Positions 35,918 through 45,396 of a stretch of 64,000 nucleotides of DNA are shown one piece after another. Under the pieces are notes generated by a model. The model saw nothing but the letters and a program-made list of their open reading frames with translations. It had not been told where the DNA came from and searched no databases. Position 1 is the first letter of the stretch, and every line of letters starts with the position of its first letter. Both the position numbers and the translations under genes were made by a program. The stretch is from Pirellulaceae bacterium (GTDB lineage: Bacteria > Planctomycetota > Planctomycetia > Pirellulales > Pirellulaceae). The stretch covers positions 80,293 through 144,292 of the forward strand of contig JAKVBZ010000006.1 in NCBI GenBank assembly GCA_022448645.1, read 5' to 3'.

Positions 35918-38900
35918 TTATCCTTCTGGAATCGCATGAACCGTCAGGTAAAGTTGTTCGTGATAGGTTTCACCTGACGCTGTAAGGAATTTCATTTCGA
36001 GTAAAGCCTGGTCACAGACATCCAAATCGGCAATCTTCAACCGGACCGTCCGGTAGTCCTCTTCGACTTGTACGTGTTGAATCGTTAAATGGTCTCGACC
36101 GGTCTCACCGGGACGTCGTACTGAAAATTGATCGGATCCATAATGTTCTGACCACAGATAATTCCACATCTCTGCCTGCCAGGCATCCACCTGACTGGCA
36201 GTTTCCGCATCGATCTCAAAGTTAAACGCCAACAGGACCCCATCAGACGTGACCTCAACGTTGTCGATCAGTCGCACCGGTTGACCGGTGTAACGCAGTC
36301 GCTGTAAACAGCCGTCGCGCCCATCCTGTGGACCTTGCCAGCCTGAAAGTCCAGTCCCATAAACTTGTCCATCCACAGGATTCACGCGTAACCGCATAAC
36401 ACCTGCATCCCACTGATGCGGTAACTGGACAATGGAGGCCTGAGTATGGCGTCCAATCTTTTGGAGAGACAAATAATACAGACGCCCCTTGCCGTAAGAG
36501 GCATGTACCAGACGCCCTGACAAGGGCCCCCAGCGTTCGTCGGAGCACCAAATCTGACCACCACACGAACTGTCCAATTCCTGAGGCATCCAAATCATCG
36601 GTTTTTCAAAAGTATCAGGCTGCTTGCCATCATGCCTGGCTTTCAACCATTCTTCCTGTTCTTGGTTGATGGGCATGCACCCCAGAAAAGATCCGGGCCG
36701 CACTAACGAGATTTTCCCGGCCGGCATCCAAGGACCTTGGTTATCAGAGACCGTCAGGCGATCGTCAGGAAGCACCCCCATGCCATTGGGTGTTCGAATC
36801 CCCCATGCGACAACGTCGGCACGCCCACCCTCTGGCGGAATGCGCATGATCGCACCAGGTCGACGATGGAAAGTATACTGTCCAGACTTTGCCAGATAGA
36901 AATTCCCTTGCGAATCTGTTTGCAGGTCAAAGTTAAATGCGTGAAAAGTGCCCGACACATCGTCGTCGACCCAAAATGCCTCCACAAAGTCGGCTTCGCC
37001 ATTCCGATCAAAATCGTGTAATCGTTTGATTCCGTCACGGCAAGTCACAAAGATCTGGTCATCGACAACGCGCACACCGAACGGCTCAAACAAACCCGCG
37101 ACGTAGCGCTGCCAAGTGACTTCTTGTAGTTCTTGATCGATCCCCGAAACAATGTAGACGTCGCCACCGTACGTAGAGACCACAGCACGACCATCACTCA
37201 GAAAGTCAAATGCGCTGGTACGTAACCACGCGTGCCACGGATTCTCAAAGGGAACAGGGATTGAATCCAGCGCATAGCCATTCACTGCCTGTCCTAGTTC
37301 ACCACGCACGGCCAATGGTTGTGGCCAACGCCGTGGACCACCATGAATCATCTTGGCTGGGTCGTTGGAAGAGGGATGTTTATGTTGCTCGCGAACATAC
37401 CGTACGAACTGCCGTAGCTGCTGAGTCCCCTGCCCGAATGTTCGCTGGAAGTGTAACAGCAGAGAATCCTCCGAAGTCGGGATCGACAGGACTAACCTAT
37501 TATCTTCATCGATCGACCACACCAAGTGATCGACATCACCTCTGACGGCAACGACCACATGTTGCTTTCCATCATCGATCATGGCAAACAGAATATCGCC
37601 TGACGTCTCATCCAATGAGCTCACCGTCCTGACTGCAAGCGTCGGTGTCTCACCAAGGCCCAACTGGCCGACGCTCAAACGAAGCATTTCACGGCCCGGG
37701 CCCACCCGCAACGCATGCTCAATGATGACCAATTCATCGGTTTTTACCGCGTTGATACTTTCCAGGATCTTTCGACCATGGATACCGTAACTAAGTATTG
37801 CTTGGTTACCAAACAGATAGTGACCGTCATACTGCAGCCAATCCTCCCGTACGGGCCCACGTTTGAACTTGTTGCGATGTGAGATGTCGAAGGAACCATC
37901 GAAGGCCCATTGCCAGGCCGCCAAACCTGGGATTAGTTTTCCTGAAATTTTCGGGGCCCCTTCGCCTCGATACCGATAATGTTGAGTCTGCGAAAGGTCG
38001 AGGAAACCACCACGCCAAACGCCAGCCAAACGCATGCGATGCAGATCATAGTGAAGGGTAATGTTGTGTGGTAAACGGAATGTCATTCCGTTATCGACGG
38101 TTTTCGCCAGTTGCGACCCCAGCACAGGACCAAAATCACGATCGGAATTTATCCGAAATTCTCCGTTGCCGGTCCCCTGAGGCAATCCATCCAAATACGC
38201 ACCGTCAACCTCGAAATCATTGACACCACCCGGCTGGATCAGCTGTTGCCGAATGAAATGCACCACCTGATATCGTTCCTTCGGCGACAGGTGGGACATC
38301 GCCGCCATGAGACCGTTACCTTTGGTTAAAGTCATAAACATACGATAGGGGTCCGCACCAAATTTCAGTTTATCTCGGCTGAATGCACGGGCCGTGGGCA
38401 GGTTAGGATGGTTCCCATCCACACCATGGCAATTCTTACAGAATCCCATATAGATCTTTTTTCCTGCTGCAAAGTCTTCCGGTCCTAACGAACTCAGGAT
38501 GCCTGCATGATTCAGGTTGATCGAATCATCCAGGACAATAAGATCCTCTGGATAAAGCTTGAGCTGCTTCGCACGGTTAGCCCCACCGTGTGCGACTTCG
38601 AATACGTAGCTCACCAAGTCGTAAAACGCTTTCTCACCAGGCAATGACGAAACCAAGCCCTGCGGCATCATAGATTGGGGACTCTTCGTCCGGTTTTCCA
38701 GATTCGACTTGTCGACAATGATTTCTTGTTCGAGGTTGGCAGCATCGCGCAAAATAATCTGCTGGTCGTCTTCGGCGGACACAAGTCCCACATGCGACTT
38801 GCCATCTTCCGTGAATAGCGTCACCGTCTCGTAACCTTTACGTATCTTCGCCGAGGGACGCAGAATGGCCTCGATAATCTCGGCGTAGGTAATGTCTTTC

Positions 38901-39166
38901 CCTAAAGTGATCAAATCCGGTCCCAACGGAGACGCGTTTTTCTCTGCGCTCGTATGGCACTTGTGGCATGCGACAGCGGACTTGAAGAAGACATAGGCGC
39001 CTCGTTGTGGGTCCCCCTCTTCCTTGGCAAGTTCTACCAAAGTACCCACGTCCATTGACTCAAATTTGGCTGCCAGCGACTTCGGCGTCTCGTCCGCTCG
39101 AGAAGATTGTGGAGCAACTCCAAATACGATCACCGTCATCCACGTCAAATAGCGCCACATGAACAT
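35918..39166 (-). CDS. Exported di-haem cytochrome/beta-propeller protein (planctomycete haem-binding domain plus DUF6797-like)
   Basis: A signal segment (YLTWMTVIVFGVAPQSSRA) precedes a planctomycete haem-binding domain with CHKCH (about residues 67-71) and SMMPQGL, then a second cytochrome c with CKNCH (about 242-246). A long domain resembling DUF6797 and a C-terminal propeller (GKISLVRPGSFLGCMP, then SGWQGPQDGRDG) follow. It probably oxidises an unknown substrate in the periplasm. ATG 39166 is preferred (TTGGAGAC 7 bases upstream), 19 bases after the aldolase stop, so the two are one unit. The family is large in planctomycetes but uncharacterised. Confidence 0.8.
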   Translation of the reverse strand: MFMWRYLTWMTVIVFGVAPQSSRADETPKSLAAKFESMDVGTLVELAKEEGDPQRGAYVFFKSAVACHKCHTSAEKNASPLGPDLITLGKDITYAEIIEAILRPSAKIRKGYETVTLFTEDGKSHVGLVSAEDDQQIILRDAANLEQEIIVDKSNLENRTKSPQSMMPQGLVSSLPGEKAFYDLVSYVFEVAHGGANRAKQLKLYPEDLIVLDDSINLNHAGILSSLGPEDFAAGKKIYMGFCKNCHGVDGNHPNLPTARAFSRDKLKFGADPYRMFMTLTKGNGLMAAMSHLSPKERYQVVHFIRQQLIQPGGVNDFEVDGAYLDGLPQGTGNGEFRINSDRDFGPVLGSQLAKTVDNGMTFRLPHNITLHYDLHRMRLAGVWRGGFLDLSQTQHYRYRGEGAPKISGKLIPGLAAWQWAFDGSFDISHRNKFKRGPVREDWLQYDGHYLFGNQAILSYGIHGRKILESINAVKTDELVIIEHALRVGPGREMLRLSVGQLGLGETPTLAVRTVSSLDETSGDILFAMIDDGKQHVVVAVRGDVDHLVWSIDEDNRLVLSIPTSEDSLLLHFQRTFGQGTQQLRQFVRYVREQHKHPSSNDPAKMIHGGPRRWPQPLAVRGELGQAVNGYALDSIPVPFENPWHAWLRTSAFDFLSDGRAVVSTYGGDVYIVSGIDQELQEVTWQRYVAGLFEPFGVRVVDDQIFVTCRDGIKRLHDFDRNGEADFVEAFWVDDDVSGTFHAFNFDLQTDSQGNFYLAKSGQYTFHRRPGAIMRIPPEGGRADVVAWGIRTPNGMGVLPDDRLTVSDNQGPWMPAGKISLVRPGSFLGCMPINQEQEEWLKARHDGKQPDTFEKPMIWMPQELDSSCGGQIWCSDERWGPLSGRLVHASYGKGRLYYLSLQKIGRHTQASIVQLPHQWDAGVMRLRVNPVDGQVYGTGLSGWQGPQDGRDGCLQRLRYTGQPVRLIDNVEVTSDGVLLAFNFEIDAETASQVDAWQAEMWNYLWSEHYGSDQFSVRRPGETGRDHLTIQHVQVEEDYRTVRLKIADLDVCDQALLEMKFLTASGETYHEQLYLTVHAIPEG

Positions 39167-39185
39167 TCTGGTCTCCAACAATTGG

Positions 39186-39938
39186 TCACTTTCGCAAATC
39201 TGATAGTGTCTGCTGGGAAGCACCAGCCAGAAATCCCACGTCCACGCCAACGACAATCAATGTAAATCCTCGCTCAAGATAAGGCCGTACAGCATTGGCT
39301 GACACGCCAAAATACCCCAGGGATAAGTTCGCGGCCTGACATGTTTTCATGACGTGTTCAATTGCCTCGACAACCTCCGAATCATCGACCTGCCCCATCT
39401 TGCCCATGCTGGCGGACAGATCATAGGGACCAATGAACACTGCATCGACGCCTTCGACACGGACGATCGATTCAATGTTCTGGACAGCATCGATATGTTC
39501 GACTTGTACAATGACAGCAATATTGTCATTCGCTGATTGGAGGTATTGTTGAAAATTGTTTCCATAACCATGAGCTCGAGCCAAACCCACACCGCGCTCA
39601 CCATCGGGAGCATAGCGAGCGAGACGTACGACATCGGCTGCTTTCTCCGCAGTGTTGACTGCGGGGACGATAATCCCATCGGCACCTACGTCGAGGACCT
39701 TCTTGATAGATCTTTCCTCTGCGACCGGCACACGTACGACGCAGGGAGTCCTCCGACCTACGGTCTGCAGTATCCCCAGCACATCTGCTGTCTCCAGCGG
39801 CCCGTGCTCACCATCCACAAACAACCAGTCAAACCCAACATCGGAAAGTACTTCCGAAACTGCTGGAGTCGGCAAGCTGACGATCGTACCTACTAATAAT
39901 TCACCAGACTTAACTCGTTTGCGAAATTCGTGACTCAT
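39186..39938 (-). CDS. HpcH/HpaI family aldolase (2-dehydro-3-deoxyglucarate aldolase-like)
   Basis: Class II metal-dependent aldolase of the HpaI/GarL family, which cleaves 2-keto-3-deoxy acids to pyruvate and an aldehyde. The catalytic block VDGEHGPLE is at residues 41-49; VQVEHIDAVQNIESI supplies the metal Glu and GPYDLSASMG the metal Asp loop. At 250 aa it is full length. It is upstream of the di-haem protein on the same strand and 19 bases before that gene's start, suggesting the two are expressed together, possibly in sugar-acid breakdown. Confidence 0.92.
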   Translation of the reverse strand: MSHEFRKRVKSGELLVGTIVSLPTPAVSEVLSDVGFDWLFVDGEHGPLETADVLGILQTVGRRTPCVVRVPVAEERSIKKVLDVGADGIIVPAVNTAEKAADVVRLARYAPDGERGVGLARAHGYGNNFQQYLQSANDNIAVIVQVEHIDAVQNIESIVRVEGVDAVFIGPYDLSASMGKMGQVDDSEVVEAIEHVMKTCQAANLSLGYFGVSANAVRPYLERGFTLIVVGVDVGFLAGASQQTLSDLRK

Positions 39939-40188
39939 GTGTTCTCACCGGTAGAAACCAAAAGGAAAAGATGTAGACCAGCATCATCACCAACAGGCTT
40001 TACAGCATACCACAATGCGACTTCCCTTCCGAGTTAGTAGCAAACGACCTACATCATCCGCTACAATGCCGCCAAAGAGAGAATTCGTGGCAAACATCTC
40101 TCCCCCTGCAACTTGTTCCTGATACTTCGCGGTTCGAGTGGAACCAGCTGCCTCAAGCCTACTTACCTATCTACTTCCGAGGGGTTTC
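39939..40188. other. Divergent intergenic region between the aldolase and the metallo-hydrolase units
   Basis: No gene recognised; likely holds promoters for both directions. Confidence 0.4.
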
Positions 40189-40440
40189 ATGTCGATGACC
40201 AACACTCAAGTGCTGGCTTTCTCAAAACAAAATTGCAAAGAGCGTGGCATTGTCAATTGGAAGACTCGGAAGATTGTGGAGAAACAGCTTGACGCATTCG
40301 ACGCTGTTTCACGTATTAACGTCATGTGGTGGTACTTTGGCCAAAACGCCGGTCCTATTCAAATAAGTTGCTTGAAACGAAATCGTCTTCTCCTTTCGCG
40401 ATCTTCCATGGACACCCTATCGTCGAGGACCATATTGTGA
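40189..40440 (+). CDS. Uncertain 83-aa reading frame, overlapping the MBL gene start by GTGA
   Basis: The ATG has GAGGGG 5 bases before it, and the stop TGA (40438-40440) overlaps the GTG start of the next gene, an arrangement usual for translational coupling. The product has no recognisable motif and the C-terminal part looks random, so this may be a leader frame or chance. Confidence 0.25.
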   Translation: MSMTNTQVLAFSKQNCKERGIVNWKTRKIVEKQLDAFDAVSRINVMWWYFGQNAGPIQISCLKRNRLLLSRSSMDTLSSRTIL

Positions 40441-42329
40441 CGGAATCAAATCAGCTGCGACAACTTTCAGAGCATCTCTATTGTCTGAATGACACGTGCA
40501 ACGTGTACTTACTTAAGAGTGATCAGTACGGATTGCTCATCGACACAGGTGCAGGCGAGATCACCGAGTACCTGCCAGAACTCGGTATCGAAAACGTGGA
40601 ATGGATCCTGCACACACACCACCATCGGGACCAGTGTTCCGGCACAAATCGACTTCGAGCGCTCGGTGCGCGCGTCGCAGTCCCCGAATACGAACGTCAT
40701 CTGTTCGATCAAGCCGAACAATTCTGGCAAAACCGTCGGGTCTATGACAATTACAACGACCGAAACACTTTTTTTACCATCGGCGAAAACATACCGGTCG
40801 ACACCGAATTACAGGATTACGAAACTTTTTCTTGGCGCGGTTTTGACTTTTATATCTTGCCGGCGAAGGGGCATACTTCGGGTTCCAGCTGCCTGATTGC
40901 CGAGGTCGACGGCCAGCTTCGCGCCTTCACCGGTGACTTAATGAATGTAGGCGGTAAGTTATATCAGCTGCATGCCATGGAATATGCCTATGGCGCTGCG
41001 GAAGGCTTACTTTTTACGCTGCAATCCATTCAGGCCTTACGCAAAAAACACGTGGACGTTTGCTATCCATCTCATAGCGATCCCATCACCGAAGTGCGCT
41101 CGGACATCGATAAACTTGAACGGCGACTGGTGGACTGCGCAAAACTGGGACGTGGGCTACGAGTGGGTGGGCGGGACTGCGTACCGGAAACTGATTTTCT
41201 ACCCTCGCCGAAGTTTGTGCAGCTATCCAAGCATCTACTTTGGGGCGGCCCTTGGACGTGTTCCTTCTTCTATGTTCTGCTTAGCGACAGCGGCAAGGCC
41301 ATGTTCATCGACTATGGCCATTCGTTCGTCACACACATGCATATCGGACCGGATCACGATGGCTTGGAAACCATGCGTTTCATAGAGCACCATCTGGACG
41401 AACTGCGTGAGGATTATGGTGTGACAAGTTTTGACCTGGTCATTCCTACGCATATTCATGACGATCACACGTGTGGCATTCCTTTCCTGCAACGTTACCA
41501 CCACACGCAATGTTGGGCTCTCGAAGAAGTTGGACAGGTTCTAGCTGACCCAGCAGCATGGGCCAGCACACCGTGTATGTTTCCCAAGCCGATTCGGATC
41601 GATCGCTCGTTGCACGATGGCGAACATTTCCGTTGGGAAGAATACGAGTTTGATATCTATTTCACTCCAGGACAAACTGAATTCCATTCAGTATTTGCAG
41701 CCAACATTGACGGACGTCGTGTCGCATTTACAGGTGACAACTATTTCATTGACGTGGTCGACGTCGCTGGGCAAAAACAAATGCAACCATATCAGACGAC
41801 GGTGTTGAGAAACAGCTTCCAATTGAGCATGCACCGGCGTTGCGCTGAGGTAATGCGGAAGATTCAGCCAGAATTCATCTGCCCTGGACACAAAGATGTA
41901 TGGCCTTGCGACAAACGTGCCCTGGATACGTACTGCGACTTTATCGAACGCAAAGAACATGTTTTCCGGGAACTCGTGTGCGAACCGGCCGATCATTTTA
42001 TCGATCTGTTCTGGGGACGACTGCTGCCTTACATGTCCCATGTCGAGCCCGGTCAGCATTGCCAATATCGACTTCTGCTAAGAAACAACCTGGAACGTCC
42101 TGCTACATATGGCGCCAGGCTACATGCACCGCCCGGCTGGACGGTGGACGACGAATTTCACAGCCTGTCATTGGAAGCAGAAGGACGAGGCGAGTTGCTA
42201 TTTTCGGCACAGGCTCCCGAGACCGCAGACAACATTCGACGTTTGGTGACCGCAGAGATCACCATAGATGGAAAAAGTTGCGGCCCCATTTGTGAGGCAT
42301 TGGTGACCGTCCAGCCTCCTAACACTTAA
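40437..42329 (+). CDS. Tandem metallo-beta-lactamase-fold hydrolase
   Basis: Two MBL domains in one chain. The first carries the zinc motif HTHHHRDQCSG (about residue 59) and a later HTSG; the second has PTHIHDDHTCGIP (about 338), then TFTGDN-type Asp (VAFTGDNYF) and PGHKD. A C-terminal beta-sandwich (about 540-630; PPGWTVDDEFHSLSLEAEGR) resembles NEW3-type domains. Both sites retain the HxHxDH-like residues though the first has an unusual run of His. GTG 40437 is chosen, with GAGG 9 bases upstream. The substrate is unknown; no operon partner other than the doubtful 83-aa frame. Confidence 0.82.
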   Translation: MTESNQLRQLSEHLYCLNDTCNVYLLKSDQYGLLIDTGAGEITEYLPELGIENVEWILHTHHHRDQCSGTNRLRALGARVAVPEYERHLFDQAEQFWQNRRVYDNYNDRNTFFTIGENIPVDTELQDYETFSWRGFDFYILPAKGHTSGSSCLIAEVDGQLRAFTGDLMNVGGKLYQLHAMEYAYGAAEGLLFTLQSIQALRKKHVDVCYPSHSDPITEVRSDIDKLERRLVDCAKLGRGLRVGGRDCVPETDFLPSPKFVQLSKHLLWGGPWTCSFFYVLLSDSGKAMFIDYGHSFVTHMHIGPDHDGLETMRFIEHHLDELREDYGVTSFDLVIPTHIHDDHTCGIPFLQRYHHTQCWALEEVGQVLADPAAWASTPCMFPKPIRIDRSLHDGEHFRWEEYEFDIYFTPGQTEFHSVFAANIDGRRVAFTGDNYFIDVVDVAGQKQMQPYQTTVLRNSFQLSMHRRCAEVMRKIQPEFICPGHKDVWPCDKRALDTYCDFIERKEHVFRELVCEPADHFIDLFWGRLLPYMSHVEPGQHCQYRLLLRNNLERPATYGARLHAPPGWTVDDEFHSLSLEAEGRGELLFSAQAPETADNIRRLVTAEITIDGKSCGPICEALVTVQPPNT

Positions 42330-42503
42330 CGACCAGCATTTCAGGACCATACCGTTTTCGAAAAGCAGGCATCCAGGTATGTTCTTAGCTTGGGTCCAGT
42401 TCCGGGACTTAGAGACACCATCCCAGCCCAACCAACGTAGACAATCATTCGTCGGACTTTTCTACAAGAAGCGTCACCTTCTAAATATGCGGGAGAATCA
42501 ACG

Positions 42504-43340
42504 ATGTCATTCGTAAGTTGGTATTTTATGGTCCTCGTCTTGGTCTGGCCGTTTCTCTGCGTAGGATGCAACTCGGTTACCGACTGCACTCTGTGCGGAG
42601 TGAGACGAGTTGACGTCGACTATGCGTTACCTTCTGCAGACGCCACAACATCTTTGGGAAAACTGGGCGCACTGTTTGGGTTAGGTCAGGGCGCTATAAA
42701 AACGGTAGACAATGCTCAGGGGAACTTCATCCTGGTCGAGCTCGAACTGAATCGCAACTGGATGGATCAAGAGGGCATGCTTCAAGGTTTAAACGCGGTC
42801 GTCAGTAGCAGCCGTGTGGATTTGGATATTGAATATCCTACCAAGCCGGACTCCACTACCACCTACAACGGCCAAACGATCACGTTGGAGCAATTCCAGC
42901 AGCAAAAAGATGCCGTGCAAATTACCGGCAGGGTATCCGACCTCGACTCAACCACCTGGACCATCGATCTGGCTCAAAAGTTTGAAGGAGAACCAGAGCA
43001 TGAAACCATTGATGCGTCGAAATTGCAGAAAATGCCCTACTATTGTGAAGGTTTAAGCATTGCTGTTTGGGGTATTCGACGACAAGACCGCACGGTGGAA
43101 GGCTATTTCACACGGATGACCGAGCCCGTGACAAAACTCTTGGAACCAGCTAGCGAAGAAACCTTTGCCGGACAAGAAGGACCAGGCATTCAATTCTGGA
43201 ATCCACAAGATGTCATCAAGCGACAGCAAGGCATGCAAGAGACAGAAAGTTTTGCTGCTATATTCTTTGTTCCACCAGGACAGTCCCAAGCGGTACTCAC
43301 AGTGGGCAACCAGAAGATCGTACTGACCAAATCACGGTAA
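42504..43340 (+). CDS. Hypothetical lipoprotein (278 aa)
   Basis: The N-terminus (MSFVSWYFMVLVLVWPFLC) runs into a lipobox LCVGC with the Cys at residue 22, so it is probably lipid-anchored. The mature part is soluble with a mixed beta pattern and no recognised domain; Cys residues at about 28 and 31 (DCTLC) might be a further metal or disulfide pair. A ribosome-like GGGAG lies about 12 bases before the ATG. Downstream is an intergenic repeat at 43357. Confidence 0.7.
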   Translation: MSFVSWYFMVLVLVWPFLCVGCNSVTDCTLCGVRRVDVDYALPSADATTSLGKLGALFGLGQGAIKTVDNAQGNFILVELELNRNWMDQEGMLQGLNAVVSSSRVDLDIEYPTKPDSTTTYNGQTITLEQFQQQKDAVQITGRVSDLDSTTWTIDLAQKFEGEPEHETIDASKLQKMPYYCEGLSIAVWGIRRQDRTVEGYFTRMTEPVTKLLEPASEETFAGQEGPGIQFWNPQDVIKRQQGMQETESFAAIFFVPPGQSQAVLTVGNQKIVLTKSR

Positions 43341-43356
43341 AAGACATCTTGTATGT

Positions 43357-43431
43357 TGGTTTAGAGTTCAGGTTTCTCGATTCAGAGTTGAGCATTCAGG
43401 TGTACTGACTATCTAGCAACCAGCATGCGGT
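43357..43431 (+). repeat. Intergenic repeat, copy A
   Basis: TGGTTTAGAGTT ... ATTCAGG ... CTGACTATCTAGCAACCAGCAT between convergent genes. A similar sequence occurs inverted at 45331-45395; CTGACTATCTAGCAACCAG here matches CTGACTGTCTAGCGACCAG there in 17 of 19 positions. It contains heptamer-like GAGTTCAG/GAGTTGAG units. Confidence 0.6.
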
Positions 43432-43461
43432 ATCGTGCATCTCGCAACAATAAGGCACTGC

Positions 43462-44523
43462 CTACTCTTCATTCCACGCTGTTGGATCCAGCCCAAGCGT
43501 CCGGGCAGCTTCGCCAATTCGACTCCACGTGGTATCATCGATCGGAATTCCATGGTCCGTACGATCCGTCATTGCCCGCCATTCTGGCTCACCTGGTAGC
43601 ATGATCTCGCCAATTTCGGGATCGACACGACTGGTGTAGATGTGCTGAACCAACGTTTCCACTTCGTCGAAATACGTAGCCATTTCTGTGAAGTGTTCGA
43701 TGCTATAGACGTTGATCATAACGCCGTTGTTCCGCATTTTCACCTCTCCAGCCGCACACCCTTCACCGCTTAAAGCTCCGCCAAGCAGCTCAACAAGGAT
43801 GCTCAGGCAGTATCCCTTGTAGGCCACAACACCTCCGAGCGGCAAGATAGCTCCGGCCGGCTGGTTCACATACGCACCGGGATCCGTGGCAGGCTGACCG
43901 TGATGATCAATGATCCAACCGATCGGCAAAGTTCTTCCTTGGTTAGACGCGACACGAACTTTTCCTTCCGCAACCACGGACGTGGTCATATCCACAAGAA
44001 TGGGAGGAGCACCGCGACGCGGTGCTGCGAAGGAAATAGGATTGGTACTTAATTTTCCGTCGATTCCTCCGTACGGTGTAATCTGGCGTCCTAGTCGTCC
44101 CGCATTGGCAAAGACCAATCCAATCAAGTTTTGCTCAGCCGCCAACAGTGTATAAGCACCCACACGTCCGATATGTCCTGAATTTCGCAGCGTCACCGAG
44201 GCCATGCCATGTTCTTGAGCTTTCGAGATGGCAAGCTGCATTGCCAGATTCGCTCCGATTTGTCCAAACGCTCCGTTTCCGTCGACGACGGCCGTACAAG
44301 CCCGTTGCAGGACAATTTCGGGTTGACCTTTCGGATCAAACATTCCATCTGCGATTTGCCCAATGTATTCATACATGCGTAATGTGCCGTGGGAATCATG
44401 ACCGGCCAGACTGGCATCAACCAAGTGGTCTGTAATCATTCCAGCATGTTCTGAAGAACATCCTGCGGCAGAAAACATTTCACGGCCGATACGCCGCAAT
44501 AAGTCGTGAGGATATCGTTTCAT
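43462..44523 (-). CDS. Malate/L-lactate dehydrogenase (Ldh family) oxidoreductase
   Basis: NAD(P)-dependent dehydrogenase of the LDH2/MDH type, distinct from Rossmann-fold malate dehydrogenases. HDSHGTLRMYEYI (about residues 42-54) carries the conserved His used in catalysis and SGHIGRVGAYTLLA the next block; later PTQ-like and KLSTNPISFAAP segments are present. It oxidises 2-hydroxy acids such as lactate, malate, ureidoglycolate or sulfolactate; the substrate is not decided. ATG 44523 follows AGGATC by 8 bases and gives 353 aa. It has its own strand with no partner gene and is bounded at its 3' side by repeat copy A. Confidence 0.9.
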   Translation of the reverse strand: MKRYPHDLLRRIGREMFSAAGCSSEHAGMITDHLVDASLAGHDSHGTLRMYEYIGQIADGMFDPKGQPEIVLQRACTAVVDGNGAFGQIGANLAMQLAISKAQEHGMASVTLRNSGHIGRVGAYTLLAAEQNLIGLVFANAGRLGRQITPYGGIDGKLSTNPISFAAPRRGAPPILVDMTTSVVAEGKVRVASNQGRTLPIGWIIDHHGQPATDPGAYVNQPAGAILPLGGVVAYKGYCLSILVELLGGALSGEGCAAGEVKMRNNGVMINVYSIEHFTEMATYFDEVETLVQHIYTSRVDPEIGEIMLPGEPEWRAMTDRTDHGIPIDDTTWSRIGEAARTLGLDPTAWNEE

Positions 44524-44766
44524 AGATAGATCCTGGTTTTTACGCGTGGTCAATTCTTGGTAGGTAATATGCTAGGCTTCTCAATGAAGCTACGGTAGCG
44601 TGATACGGCCGTTTGCTGCGGAGAATAGAGAACATCTGCTCACCAAATCGGCTTCCTGTTCGTCACAATGGTTACACTTAGTTTCGTCTGCCCGTTCGTG
44701 ATTCTCCTAACGAACGTCGTGATGCAACAAGGCGGTGGCATCGCGGTAACAGTATAAGAGCAGCAT

Positions 44767-45282
44767 ATGGGATTCACCGTTTACTATCAATCAACGACAG
44801 CCATACCTCCAATCACTCGGTTAGCGGTAAGTGCTACCGCTGGAGAAATGTGTGAAGGATATACTTGGTTGACCTGCGATCCGGTTAGTTTCTTTTTGAC
44901 AGATGGTACCGGACACATGATTGGCGGTGTCAAATCTAAGTTTCGACGTCATCCAGACGACATTGCGGAAGCAACATCCGAAAACCTTCCCAATGGAACA
45001 ATTACAGATGCACTCGATATTTTGTGTGAATTGTCGCGTCAATTCGACATTGAATGGGAGTTCAGTCACGATCATAAACCTGGTCCGATTGGCACCATTC
45101 GCCACGGGTACGTCGACCAAGAACTGCAAAATCGAATCGAAGGGATTGCACACGCCAGTCAGATCTTTGCCAGTATCGACGGTGACCAAGAATACGATGG
45201 CCAACTACCCGCTCCGGAAAAGGCCGACGACGAGGATGATGGACCTAGGATTTTGAAGTTTGGTCCTGTCGACAAATCCTAG
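44767..45282 (+). CDS. Hypothetical protein (171 aa)
   Basis: A soluble acidic protein with GFTVYYQSTTAIPPITR at the start and an acidic tail (KADDEDDGPRIL). Central segments are mixed alpha/beta without recognised motifs; Cys residues at about 29 and 38 (CEGYTWLTCD) may pair. It lies convergent to the PQQ-propeller gene and is divergent from the Ldh gene. No signal peptide. Starts at ATG 44767, with AGAGCAG upstream. Confidence 0.6.
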   Translation: MGFTVYYQSTTAIPPITRLAVSATAGEMCEGYTWLTCDPVSFFLTDGTGHMIGGVKSKFRRHPDDIAEATSENLPNGTITDALDILCELSRQFDIEWEFSHDHKPGPIGTIRHGYVDQELQNRIEGIAHASQIFASIDGDQEYDGQLPAPEKADDEDDGPRILKFGPVDKS

Positions 45283-45330
45283 CCTCTCTAGTAAAGTCCA
45301 CGACGGCCTTTCGAAGTTACTGGAGGTGGA

Positions 45331-45395
45331 ATGCTCTGGTCGCTAGACAGTCAGCAGCCTTGAATATTCGACGCTGAACTCTCAACTCCAAACCA
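45331..45395 (-). repeat. Intergenic repeat, copy B (inverted relative to copy A)
   Basis: Read on the minus strand this gives GGTTTGGAGTT ... ATATTCAAGG ... CTGACTGTCTAGCGACCAG, the counterpart of 43357-43431. It lies in a convergent gap directly before the 3' end of the PQQ-propeller gene. Confidence 0.6.
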
Positions 45396-45396
45396 T

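Noticed and set aside
36790..36810. GTTCGAATCCCCC, resembling a tRNA T-arm
   Set aside because: It lies inside the coding sequence of the di-haem protein and no cloverleaf forms around it.
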